This document shows positions 44,399-52,666 of a stretch of DNA of 64,000 nucleotides, in pieces. The translations under genes and the position numbers were made by a program. Origin of the DNA: Pedobacter sp. Leaf176 (GTDB taxonomy: Bacteria > Bacteroidota > Bacteroidia > Sphingobacteriales > Sphingobacteriaceae); the NCBI RefSeq assembly GCF_001424305.1, contig NZ_LMPD01000001.1, positions 124,001 to 188,000 on the forward strand, read 5' to 3'. The number at the start of each line of letters is the position of its first letter. The first letter of the stretch is position 1. The notes beneath the pieces are model-generated. The model was not told the origin of the DNA. It was given only the letters and a program-made list of their open reading frames with translations, and searched no databases.

Positions 44399-45406
44399 AT
44401 GTCTGTTAAGATAGGAAATATAGATTTAGGTGAGTTCCCATTGTTGCTGGCACCGATGGAGGATGTTAGCGATCCGCCTTTCCGTTTTGTTTGTAAGCAG
44501 AATGGCGCAGATATGATGTATACCGAGTTTATATCGTCTGAAGGATTAATTCGTGATGCTGCGAAAAGCCTTCAGAAACTGGACATTTTTGAATATGAGC
44601 GGCCTATTGGTATCCAGATTTTTGGTGGTGATATTGAACATATGCGGGAAGCTTCAGAAATTGCATCTGCAGCCGGCCCTGATTTGGTCGACATCAATTA
44701 CGGCTGTCCTGTCAAAAATGTGGTTTGTAAAGGTGCCGGTTCCAGCTTGCTTCAGGATATCGATAAAATGGTAAAAATGACTGAGGCCGTTGTAAAGGCT
44801 TCGCACTTACCTGTTACTGTTAAAACCCGCCTGGGTTGGGATGACAATACGAAAAACGTTTATGAAGTTGCCGAGCGTCTTCAGGATGTGGGCATTCAGG
44901 CTCTTACCATTCATGGAAGGACCAGAGCTCAGCTTTATAAAGGCGAAGCAGACTGGTCGCTGATTCGTGAAATCAAACGCAATCCAAGAATAAAAATTCC
45001 AATTTTTGGAAACGGTGATGTTGATAGTCCAGAAAAAGCCGCGAACTGGCGGATGGAATATGAAGTTGACGGGATTATGATTGGCAGGGCGGCAATAGGT
45101 TATCCATGGGTCTTCCGTGAAGTAAAACACTTCTTTAAAACGGGCGAGCACTTGGCTGGTCCAACCATAGAAGAAAGAATTACGGTGTGCAGAACACACC
45201 TTGAAAAATCTATCGAATGGAAAGGGCCGAAAACTGGAGTTTTTGAGATGCGCCGCCATTATGCAAATTATTTTAAAGGTTTGCCCGACTTTAAACCTTA
45301 CCGTATGCGTTTAGTTTCGGAAGGAGATATCAGCAACATTTACAGCATTTTAGACGAAGTGGCAGAAAAATTTGCAAACTATGATCAGGCAAATCAACTG
45401 GCTTGA
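44399..45406 (+). CDS. dusB: tRNA-dihydrouridine synthase (DusB-type)
   Basis: FMN enzyme reducing uridines in tRNA to dihydrouridine. 335 residues: N-terminal TIM barrel (LAPMEDVSDPPFR, MYTEFISSEGL), the active-site block DINYGCPVKNVVCKGAGSSLL with catalytic Cys in GCP near residue 102, VKTRLGWDD near 140, IHGRTRAQLYKGEADW near 178, and GNGDVDSPEKA near 203. The C-terminal helical domain binds tRNA. apaG follows 35 nt later. Confidence 0.94.
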   Translation: MSVKIGNIDLGEFPLLLAPMEDVSDPPFRFVCKQNGADMMYTEFISSEGLIRDAAKSLQKLDIFEYERPIGIQIFGGDIEHMREASEIASAAGPDLVDINYGCPVKNVVCKGAGSSLLQDIDKMVKMTEAVVKASHLPVTVKTRLGWDDNTKNVYEVAERLQDVGIQALTIHGRTRAQLYKGEADWSLIREIKRNPRIKIPIFGNGDVDSPEKAANWRMEYEVDGIMIGRAAIGYPWVFREVKHFFKTGEHLAGPTIEERITVCRTHLEKSIEWKGPKTGVFEMRRHYANYFKGLPDFKPYRMRLVSEGDISNIYSILDEVAEKFANYDQANQLA

Positions 45407-45441
45407 TTTTTGAAAAGCTTTTTGTACATTCGTTAATTATC

Positions 45442-45828
45442 ATGGTTACAGCAATTACAGACGGAGTTAAAGTTTCAGTAGAAACGATTTACCAGCCGGA
45501 ATATTCCAATCCTGCTAATGAACATTTTATGTTCGCTTACCGCGTAGAAATCGCAAATCTTTCTGATTATCCCGTACAGCTTATGCGTCGCCAGTGGTTT
45601 ATTTTCGATTCCAATAGCAGTCATCGTGAGGTTGAAGGCGAAGGTGTTGTTGGTGTGCAGCCAATAATAATTCCAGGCGAAAGCCACGTTTATGTTTCGG
45701 GTTGCAACTTAAAAACTGATATTGGCAGCATGCAGGGAAAGTATGTGATGAACCGCCTTATAGACGATACTGAATTCGAAGTTGAAATACCCGAATTTCA
45801 ACTGATTGCGCCTTATAAATTGAATTAA
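45442..45828 (+). CDS. apaG: ApaG (Co2+/Mg2+ efflux) protein
   Basis: 128 residues, one fibronectin-like DUF525 domain. The start ATG at 45442 gives the family N-terminus MVTAITDGVKVSVETIYQPEYSNP; an upstream TTG that overlaps the dusB stop is in frame but less likely. Other blocks: FAYRVEIANLSDYPVQLMRRQWFIFDS and GVVGVQPIIIPGESHVYVSGC. Function is not certain; linked to divalent-metal sensitivity in Enterobacteria. Confidence 0.93.
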   Translation: MVTAITDGVKVSVETIYQPEYSNPANEHFMFAYRVEIANLSDYPVQLMRRQWFIFDSNSSHREVEGEGVVGVQPIIIPGESHVYVSGCNLKTDIGSMQGKYVMNRLIDDTEFEVEIPEFQLIAPYKLN

Positions 45829-46389
45829 TCATAATAAATTCTTCCACAAATCCTCGTTTCGACCTTAAGAGAATCTCCATTATTTAATTCAAAGATATTT
45901 CCCTGCCTGCTGCAGGCAGGTATTTTTGTTTTACTTCATCCGATAACTAGCGCATTTGGATTACGAGGCCTTTAACATAAATAAAATCTCAGAAAAGCAG
46001 CTTCAAACATTTCATTTTAAGGCTAGTCCTGCTTTTCATTTTATTCCGCACTAGTTCCTCGTTTATCGGCTTTCCATTGCAATCAGATTTAAGTTGCAGT
46101 TTTCTGGTGATATCAAAAGGTTGAACGGCATTGTGTACGAACCCTCTTCTCGAACTCTGCAGCTCAAATTTTACAACCTATAGTGCCACCTAAACCTGAT
46201 CCCATAACTATCGGATTAAGCGAAATGCCGATATTTTTCTATCGCCTTAAGCAGGATCGGGACCGGAGCTTCCCTACTATTACAAAACCTGTTTTCCCTA
46301 AAGCATCAATCATAACACTAAATGCAATAACAAAAACGGCCAGGATTATTATCCCAGCCGCATTGTATCCTTCAGAATTGGATATTTCC
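45829..46389. other. Intergenic region with palindrome and decayed repeat-like sequence
   Basis: 561 nt without a convincing gene; the open frames inside have no family-like pattern. It holds a compact palindrome at 45902-45920 (CCTGCCTGC, one base, GCAGGCAGG). From about 46050 to 46290 there is a patchy stretch with partial inverted words (GATCCC, CGATA/TATCG, ATCGGGACC) that looks like a decayed dispersed element. At 46107-46125 a variant of the word ATATCAACAGGATG found at 2466 and 17565 appears. Convergent genes flank it. Confidence 0.5.
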
Positions 46390-47085
46390 TTAGTCTCTGC
46401 TTCTTCCAAAAAGCATTGAAGCATAATAAAGTAAGTTTGCTAAAGCACCAACAGCAGCAACAACGTAAGTCATCGCGGCCCACCATAGCGCATCTTTCGC
46501 CTGAGTATTTTCTTCCTGTGTTTGCATTACACCGGGATTATTTTTTAACCAGGCTAATGCTCTGTTACTTGCATCAAACTCAACGGGCAATGTTATAATA
46601 CTAAAAACCGTTACCAAAGCAAGACCTACAACACCGATTGCTAAAACGATAGGTGTTACGGCAAAAACCATGAGCATTACGCCAATTAATAAAACCCATT
46701 GGAGCAGGTTTGATGAAATGCTCACCACAGGAACCATTGTACTCCTTAAATTTAGCCAGCTGTAAGATTTTGCATGCTGAACAGCGTGCCCGCATTCATG
46801 TGCTGCAACTGCGGCCGCAGCTACACTTCGACTGTAATATACATCGGTACTTAAATTTACGGTTCTATCTGTCGGATTGTAATGATCTGTAAGTTGCCCT
46901 TCGGTACTCATCACTTTCACATCGAATATGCCGTTATCATGCAGCATTCGTTCTGCCACCTCCTTACCCGATAAGCCAGAGCTTAATTGCATTTCTGCGT
47001 ATTTAGAAAATTTATTCCTAAAGCGCCATTGTACAAACATGCTCAGCAATAATACCGGGATGATTAAAATTAAATAAACTCCCAT
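46390..47085 (-). CDS. Membrane zinc metallopeptidase (YugP-like)
   Basis: 231 residues from the ATG at 47085; an open frame extends upstream but the family N-terminus is MGVYLILIIPVLLLSMFVQWRFRNKFSKY, in pieces. The zinc motif HExxH is in VAAHECGHAVQHA, near residues 114-118. Membrane helices lie at the N-terminus (3-20) and near 140-155, 160-180 and 210-225. Members are uncharacterised membrane proteases (peptidase_M_2, DUF2268-like group), perhaps active in membrane-protein quality control. Divergent from the FAD-oxidase gene. Confidence 0.9.
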   Translation of the reverse strand: MGVYLILIIPVLLLSMFVQWRFRNKFSKYAEMQLSSGLSGKEVAERMLHDNGIFDVKVMSTEGQLTDHYNPTDRTVNLSTDVYYSRSVAAAAVAAHECGHAVQHAKSYSWLNLRSTMVPVVSISSNLLQWVLLIGVMLMVFAVTPIVLAIGVVGLALVTVFSIITLPVEFDASNRALAWLKNNPGVMQTQEENTQAKDALWWAAMTYVVAAVGALANLLYYASMLFGRSRD

Positions 47086-47171
47086 TTTCTTTTGTGTATG
47101 TTTTTCGTTTAGCGTTATATCAAAAAGCGATCCTATATTATAAACCAACATATTTGTATTATTTTTAAAGC

Positions 47172-48305
47172 ATGGCCAACCAATTATCATACTGGGAAAT
47201 AACTTCATTTTTTGATTTCGACGCTATAGTTATTGGGAGCGGAATTGTTGGTTTGAACGCCGCTATTCACCTTAAAAAATCAGCTCCTGGTTTAAAAATA
47301 GCGATATTGGAAAGGGGTTTTCTACCATCGGGTGCGAGCACTAAAAATGCAGGTTTCGCCTGTTTTGGAAGCATTTCTGAACTCATTGAACAAGAGCGTA
47401 TATGCGGATCGGAAAACCTGTTTTCTTTAATTGAAAAGCGATGGAAGGGTTTAGAAAAGTTAAAGGATATTTTGCCGGTTGAAGCGATGGATTACCGAGC
47501 ATTGGGTGGCTATGAACTATTTAAAACCGATGACACTTTGCCTTATGAAACTTGTGTAGCTAAAATTGAACATTACAATCAACTCATTGAGCCAATAATT
47601 GGCCCGGATACATTTTATATCGATAGTAAGAAAATAAGAAAGCTGGGCTTTAGACATGTGTCCGGGCTGATAGCAAATCGTTATGAAGCACAAATAGATA
47701 CTGGAAAAATGATGCTTGCACTGATTCAATATGCCCAAAGTCTTGGTTGTATCATTTTCAACAATTGTGAGGTAGAGCGAATAATTAGCGATCATAAATT
47801 ATCTGTTAAGACACAACATGGTTACTTCACAACCCGAAAAGTTATCGTTACCACGAATGCTTTTGTAAATAAATTGATTCCTGATTTAGACGTTAAACCA
47901 GGTCGCGGACAAGTTCTGATTACCAAGCCTATCAAAAATTTAAAATTTGAGGGTACTTTCCATTATGATAAAGGTTACTACTATTTCAGAAATATTAACA
48001 ATAGGATTTTATTGGGCGGAGGAAGAAATTTAGATTTTAAGGCTGAAAAAACTACGGATTTGGCTTTAACTTCTAATATTCAAAATGCCTTGGAAAAACT
48101 TTTAGAAGAAGTGATCCTACCCGATACACCCTTCGAAATAGATTACAGATGGAGTGGAATTATGGCTTTTGGAAACCAGTTGCAACCGATAGTTTCGGAA
48201 ACCAGCCAAAATATTTTCTGTGCCGTTAGGTGCAATGGAATGGGCATTGCCATGGGTAGCCAAACTGGTGAAGATGTTGCAGAGTTGGTTTTGAGGAGTT
48301 TATAG
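47172..48305 (+). CDS. FAD-dependent oxidoreductase, DAO family
   Basis: 377 residues. The N-terminal Rossmann motif GSGIVGLNAAIHL is near residues 22-34, with the LERGFLPSGASTKNAG block typical of amino-acid oxidase/glycine oxidase-like flavoproteins (pieces LERGFLPSGAST, NAGFACFG). The C-terminus has GMGIAMGSQTGEDVAEL, the usual FAD contact. It may oxidise an amine or amino acid; substrate unknown. Convergent with purU, 8 nt between stops. Confidence 0.88.
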   Translation: MANQLSYWEITSFFDFDAIVIGSGIVGLNAAIHLKKSAPGLKIAILERGFLPSGASTKNAGFACFGSISELIEQERICGSENLFSLIEKRWKGLEKLKDILPVEAMDYRALGGYELFKTDDTLPYETCVAKIEHYNQLIEPIIGPDTFYIDSKKIRKLGFRHVSGLIANRYEAQIDTGKMMLALIQYAQSLGCIIFNNCEVERIISDHKLSVKTQHGYFTTRKVIVTTNAFVNKLIPDLDVKPGRGQVLITKPIKNLKFEGTFHYDKGYYYFRNINNRILLGGGRNLDFKAEKTTDLALTSNIQNALEKLLEEVILPDTPFEIDYRWSGIMAFGNQLQPIVSETSQNIFCAVRCNGMGIAMGSQTGEDVAELVLRSL

Positions 48306-48313
48306 CCATTACT

Positions 48314-49153
48314 CTATTTAAAAACAATTGTCTTATTTCCAGTTACAAAAACACGATCTTCAAAAATCAATTCAAGCGCATCCAAAAGCACTTTTTTCTC
48401 GATTTCTTTTCCTGCCCTAACCATTTCTTTCACACCGAAATTATGGTCGATATGTGTGGTATGCTGCGTAATAATGGGTCCTTCATCCAAATTATCCGTT
48501 ACGAAATGTGCGGTAGCGCCAATAATTTTTACGCCACGCTCAAAAGCTTGTCTATATGGATTCGCACCAATAAAAGCGGGTAAAAAAGAATGGTGGATAT
48601 TGATAATTTTTCCCGAGTAATCTTTAACAAAATCGACTGATAAAATTCTCATAAATTTTGCCAACACCAGGTAATCTACACCGAATTGATTAATAATCGT
48701 CTTTATTTCGTTTTCAAATTGGCTCTTATCTTTATCAGCATGGCTAACATAAAAATATGGAATACCCAATTTCTCAGTAAATTCTCTTAATGATTCATAA
48801 TTTCCGATTACGCATTTCACATCAGCACCGAGGGTTCTGAATTGATTTTTAATAAGAATCTCTGCTAAACAATGGTATTCTTTTGTAACCAGCACTGCGA
48901 TTTGTTTTTCAGCTTGTCCAATTAAATTTACTTCTGCTGCACCTGGCAAATTTTCAAGCAGTTGATTTTTTAATTTAGCAGGCTCAGTCAATTCTCCTGT
49001 GCAAGCAATTCGGGTAAAAAAAGCTTCGTTTGCTTCATCTACAAATTCCCTCATCGCAATTATATTTAACTGATGTGCTGCCAGAACCCGTGTTATATTG
49101 GTAACCAGCCCAACCTGATCGGTACAAGAAATTAAGATTGTTAATTCGTTCAT
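48314..49153 (-). CDS. purU: Formyltetrahydrofolate deformylase
   Basis: Hydrolyses 10-formyl-THF to formate and THF, balancing one-carbon pools. 279 residues from the ATG at 49153. An ACT domain covers about 3-80 (ILISCTDQVGLVTNITRVLAAHQLNIIAM, in pieces) and a formyltransferase domain about 85-275, with HHSFLPAFIGANPYRQAFERGVKIIGATAHFV (pieces HHSFLPAF, GATAHFV) and LDEGPIITQ with the catalytic Asp region. Usual length. Confidence 0.94.
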   Translation of the reverse strand: MNELTILISCTDQVGLVTNITRVLAAHQLNIIAMREFVDEANEAFFTRIACTGELTEPAKLKNQLLENLPGAAEVNLIGQAEKQIAVLVTKEYHCLAEILIKNQFRTLGADVKCVIGNYESLREFTEKLGIPYFYVSHADKDKSQFENEIKTIINQFGVDYLVLAKFMRILSVDFVKDYSGKIINIHHSFLPAFIGANPYRQAFERGVKIIGATAHFVTDNLDEGPIITQHTTHIDHNFGVKEMVRAGKEIEKKVLLDALELIFEDRVFVTGNKTIVFK

Positions 49154-49299
49154 TAGTATTTGAAAGAACAATAATAATAAATAAAGCCACAGATTAGCAG
49201 TTTTTTTCTGATCAAAGAAAGTAAATCTGCGCTTCTAAAAAGCAAAATATTTTGGTAAAGCAATTTTAAATATTGATTTTTACTAAAATTTTTATCATT

Positions 49300-50685
49300 A
49301 TGGAAATTGCTGCTGTCTTATTATTAGTCGTTATTTTAGCTGTTTTAATATTGCTTTTTTTAAAGAAACCACAAATACCTGTTACTTTAATATCAGTAGA
49401 AGAATTTGAGAAAGCAAAAAGCGAAAATGAAGTTTTGAAAATTAATTTAGCCAAAGCTGAGGAACGGGTTTCGAATTTAACAGCCGAGAAAGAACACATA
49501 ACGATTTTGCTTAAAGAAGAGCAGCAACGCTTAATTGACGAATTACAGGCCGAACGTGATCGCCTGGCCGATGCAAACCGCGAGTTGGAAGGCACACGAT
49601 CTTTTTATCTGGCGGAGAAGGAAAAGTTAGCGGAACAGAAGGAAAGTTACGAACAATCGCAGGAAAAGCTAAATAAAGATTTCGAATTGCTTGCAAACAA
49701 AATTCTGGAAGAAAAATCGACCAGATTTGTCGAACAAAACAGAATGAATCTAGATTTGATTTTAAATCCGTTAAAGGAAAACATCAAAGCCTTTGAAGAA
49801 AAAGTTGAAAAGGTGTATAAGGCCGAATCAGATGAGCGCAACATTTTAAAAGGTGTGATTTCTGAACTTCAGATTCAAAGTAAAATGATTCAGGAAGATG
49901 CCAATAATTTAACCAAAGCGTTAAAAGGCGACAATAAAAAGCAAGGTAATTGGGGCGAAATCATTCTGGAGAAAGTTTTAGAACGTTCTGGTTTGGTAAA
50001 AGATCAGGAATACCGCATTCAGGCCTCGCATACATCCGCTGAAGGTGGTCGCTACCAACCAGACGTGGTGATAGATTTACCTGATGATAAACATCTTGTT
50101 ATTGATGCTAAGGTAAGTTTGGTTGCCTACGAGCGCTCTGTATCGGCAGAAAGCGATGAAGAGCGTGAAGGCTTAACAAAGGCTCATTTAGCATCGATAA
50201 AAAATCATATTCAAGAACTATCTACAAAAAACTATCAGGATTTATATAAAATCAATTCTCCGGATTTCGTTTTGCTCTTCGTTCCGATTGAATCATCTTT
50301 CAGCGTTGCCGTTCAAAAAGATGCAGAACTTTTCAATTTTGCCTGGGATAGGCGGGTAGTTATTGTTAGTCCTTCTACTTTATTAGCAACGCTACGTACC
50401 ATAGCCAGTATGTGGAAACAGGAGAGGCAAAACAGAAATGTTATGGAAATTGCGCGCTTAAGCGGCAGTATGTACGATAAATTTGTTGGCTTTGTTTCCG
50501 ATATGGAAAATATTGGAAAACACTTGAAAAACGGGCAGGACGCTTATGATAAAGCCCTAAATAAATTATCTGATGGTTCTGGAAATTTGGTGAACACTTC
50601 AGAGAAAATTAAGAAACTTGGTGCCAAGGCAACTAAGCAGATTGATACAAAGTACTTAGATTTAAATGAAGCTGAAAATTTATAA
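49300..50685 (+). CDS. rmuC: DNA recombination protein RmuC
   Basis: 461 residues from the ATG at 49300 (an earlier in-frame TTG at 49273 is less likely). One N-terminal membrane helix (about 3-22), a long coiled coil (about 35-190), then the RmuC nuclease-like domain with GNWGEIILEKVLERSGL near residue 217, GGRYQPDVVIDLPDDKHLVIDAKVSL (pieces RYQPDVVIDLP, VIDAKVSL) and SPSTLLATLRTI near 358. It is thought to limit DNA inversions and to have a PD-(D/E)XK nuclease core. Confidence 0.94.
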   Translation: MEIAAVLLLVVILAVLILLFLKKPQIPVTLISVEEFEKAKSENEVLKINLAKAEERVSNLTAEKEHITILLKEEQQRLIDELQAERDRLADANRELEGTRSFYLAEKEKLAEQKESYEQSQEKLNKDFELLANKILEEKSTRFVEQNRMNLDLILNPLKENIKAFEEKVEKVYKAESDERNILKGVISELQIQSKMIQEDANNLTKALKGDNKKQGNWGEIILEKVLERSGLVKDQEYRIQASHTSAEGGRYQPDVVIDLPDDKHLVIDAKVSLVAYERSVSAESDEEREGLTKAHLASIKNHIQELSTKNYQDLYKINSPDFVLLFVPIESSFSVAVQKDAELFNFAWDRRVVIVSPSTLLATLRTIASMWKQERQNRNVMEIARLSGSMYDKFVGFVSDMENIGKHLKNGQDAYDKALNKLSDGSGNLVNTSEKIKKLGAKATKQIDTKYLDLNEAENL

Positions 50686-50796
50686 ACCTTTTATTTACGG
50701 TCGGTAAATCGTTCGGTTTCTATAAAAATGATTAAATATTAATATTTTTTGATAAAGCTGTAGAACTATTTTTTATTTTACAATTAATAAGATTGG

Positions 50797-51126
50797 CTAT
50801 TTAATACCCTTTTTAGATTTATCACCAAACAGATATCCTATTGACAAAGTTATCAATGGCGAAATGATACTCCAAAGATCTTTTATTTGGAGTGAAATTT
50901 TTTCCGATGGCATTCCTGAAACAATGCAAGTATATATTAGTCCCGTTAAAATTAAAATAACTATTAAAAGTGCAGCTAGATTATTAGGTATTTTTTCTGA
51001 ATTTCCCCAAATATCTCCAAGCCAACCCCTCTCAATTTTTATTTTTTCCAATTCATTTTGACTTTCTATAACTTGCTTTGCTAAAACTTTATCTTTAATT
51101 AGATTTGGATTTATTTGATTAGCCAA
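50797..51126 (-). CDS. Small protein with two membrane helices, unknown
   Basis: 109 residues, not recognised. A charged N-terminal helix (residues 1-45; KVIESQNELEKIKIERGW-like) is followed by two hydrophobic segments near 47-68 and 83-100 and a basic C-terminus (GDKSKKGIK). The start is TTG at 51126; it overlaps the last 8 nt of the preceding gene, and no other start fits, so it depends on coupled translation. AT-rich, unlike the housekeeping genes around it. It could be a membrane anchor or pore-like partner for the beta-rich protein next to it; that is a guess. Confidence 0.65.
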   Translation of the reverse strand: MANQINPNLIKDKVLAKQVIESQNELEKIKIERGWLGDIWGNSEKIPNNLAALLIVILILTGLIYTCIVSGMPSEKISLQIKDLWSIISPLITLSIGYLFGDKSKKGIK

Positions 51127-51478
51127 TTTTCACCCCCTCTCCTAGATACCACGTGTAGTGAACTGTTTTTGTTGTCTTGATATTTAGTGCGTAAACAGTA
51201 AAATTTAAATATAATTTTTTATTGTTCAGAGTTCCTACTTCTAGTGGTGACGCATTTCCAGTACCTAAAGAATTATTAAAATTTATTAAAATAATCTCTA
51301 ACTCAGTTCCTGAAATTTGCTTAAATTCCATTTTGTGAACATCTTTATTTTCTTCTTCATCCTTAAAAGACAAGTGTATTTTTAAATCTATGGCCAAATG
51401 AAATGTAATAGGCTCAGCTTCAAAACTTAGTACAGTCCCACTATTATATATTTCATAATCTCCTGATGTTATTTTCAT
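51119..51478 (-). CDS. Small beta-rich soluble protein, unknown
   Basis: 119 residues from the ATG at 51478 (a TTG two codons upstream is in frame). Predicted to be mostly beta strands, alternating hydrophobic and polar residues (ITFHLAIDLKIHLSF, KKLYLNFTVYALNI), with no signal peptide and no cysteines. It resembles small DUF6864-type proteins in its opening GDYEIYNSGTVLSFEAEPI, but this is only an impression. It follows thiL by 9 nt and overlaps the membrane-protein gene by 8 nt, so it is probably in the thiL transcript. Confidence 0.65.
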   Translation of the reverse strand: MKITSGDYEIYNSGTVLSFEAEPITFHLAIDLKIHLSFKDEEENKDVHKMEFKQISGTELEIILINFNNSLGTGNASPLEVGTLNNKKLYLNFTVYALNIKTTKTVHYTWYLGEGVKIG

Positions 51479-51487
51479 ATACAATTT

Positions 51488-52528
51488 TTATTTATTAAAA
51501 GCATTCCATCCCTGCGCTTTCAACTCATGCACATTATTAGATTTTGAAACCATTTTACAGCCTGAATTCTTATCCGTAACGTGGCCGATTACGGTGATAT
51601 CTACATCGTGTTTTAATTTTTTATAGTCTTCCTGACTAATGGTAAATAACAGTTCATAATCTTCGCCTCCACTTAAAGCACACACCGTTGGATCAATACC
51701 AAGTTCTCTTGCGGTTTCATAAGTCATTGGATCTAAAGGGATTTTTTCTTCATAAATGGTGATGCCTTTATCAGATTGTTCAGCCAGATGCAAAATTTCA
51801 GAAGCCAAACCATCTGAAACATCAATCATAGAAGTCGGTTTTATATCCATTTCTTCTAAAAGTGCAACAATATCCATCCTGGCTTCAGGCTTCAACTGTC
51901 GTTCGATAATATAGTCTTTTCCTTCTAAATCCGGCTGGATCTGCGGGTTTTCCAGGTAGATCAATTTCTCCCTTTCCAGAATCTGAAGACCTACATATGC
52001 ACCTCCTAAATCTCCCGATACACAAAGTAAATCATGCTCCTGAGCACCATTTCTGTAGGTTACCTTATCGGCATCCGCATAACCAATACTCGTAATACTA
52101 ATGACTAAACCCTGTTTGCTAGATGAGGTATCGCCGCCAATTAAATCGATGTTGAATTTATTGCAGGCCAGTTCAATCCCTTTATAGAGTTCTTCAACAG
52201 CTTCCAGTGGAAATTTACTTGATAAACCCAAAGAAACGGTAATCTGGCTGGCATTACCATTCATTGCATAAATATCACTTAAATTAACCTGAACGGCTTT
52301 ATATCCTAAATGCATTAGGGGAACATAAGCCAAATCAAAATGAATGCCCTCTAAAAGTAAATCAGTTGAAACCAGGGTTTGTTTACCTTTAGAATCCAAA
52401 ACGGCAGCATCATCGCCAATGCCTTTTACCGAATAATCATTTCTTATCTTAAAATTCGTGGTCAGGTGTTTTATTAAACCAAACTCACCTAATTCATTTA
52501 TATCTGTGCGTTCTTTATTTTCAAACAT
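51488..52528 (-). CDS. thiL: Thiamine-phosphate kinase
   Basis: Phosphorylates thiamine monophosphate to the active diphosphate. 346 residues, AIR-synthase-like fold. Motifs: FGLIKHLT near residue 17, KGIGDDAAVLD near 39, TDLLLEGIHFDL near 55, GGDTSSSKQGLVI near 128, MIDVSDGLASEILHLAEQS near 229 and CALSGGEDYELLFT near 275. Somewhat longer than the E. coli enzyme (325). Two unknown genes follow closely on the same strand. Confidence 0.95.
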   Translation of the reverse strand: MFENKERTDINELGEFGLIKHLTTNFKIRNDYSVKGIGDDAAVLDSKGKQTLVSTDLLLEGIHFDLAYVPLMHLGYKAVQVNLSDIYAMNGNASQITVSLGLSSKFPLEAVEELYKGIELACNKFNIDLIGGDTSSSKQGLVISITSIGYADADKVTYRNGAQEHDLLCVSGDLGGAYVGLQILEREKLIYLENPQIQPDLEGKDYIIERQLKPEARMDIVALLEEMDIKPTSMIDVSDGLASEILHLAEQSDKGITIYEEKIPLDPMTYETARELGIDPTVCALSGGEDYELLFTISQEDYKKLKHDVDITVIGHVTDKNSGCKMVSKSNNVHELKAQGWNAFNK

Positions 52529-52584
52529 ATACTTAAACCTATAAGGCCTTTAATTTTTTTATTATTTATTTAAAATTTTTAACT

Positions 52585-52663
52585 CGTCATTTCGACCGCA
52601 GTGGAGAAATCTTTGAACCTTGGTACAATCGTTTGTCCCTGCTACGATCCAGTCAAAATGACG
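52585..52663. repeat. REP-like palindrome, CGTCATTTCGACC family
   Basis: Left arm begins CGTCATTTCGACCGCAGTGG; the right arm ends GATCCAGTCAAAATGACG, so the outer ends pair (CGTCATTTtGACtG) with an unpaired middle. It occupies the gap between the symporter and thiL genes, both on the minus strand. Confidence 0.65.
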
Positions 52664-52666
52664 TAA

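Noticed and set aside
46183..46419. Open frame of 78 codons on the plus strand in the 45.8-46.4 kb gap
   Set aside because: No family pattern, overlaps the end of the zinc metallopeptidase gene and runs through repeat-like sequence.
46390..47208. Longer form of the zinc metallopeptidase starting at 47208
   Set aside because: The extra 41 residues would overlap the divergent FAD-oxidase start, and the family begins at MGVYLILIIP (47085).
50690..50800. TTTACGGTCGGTAAA after rmuC as a terminator or operator
   Set aside because: Only five paired bases and no clean T-tract; too weak to call.
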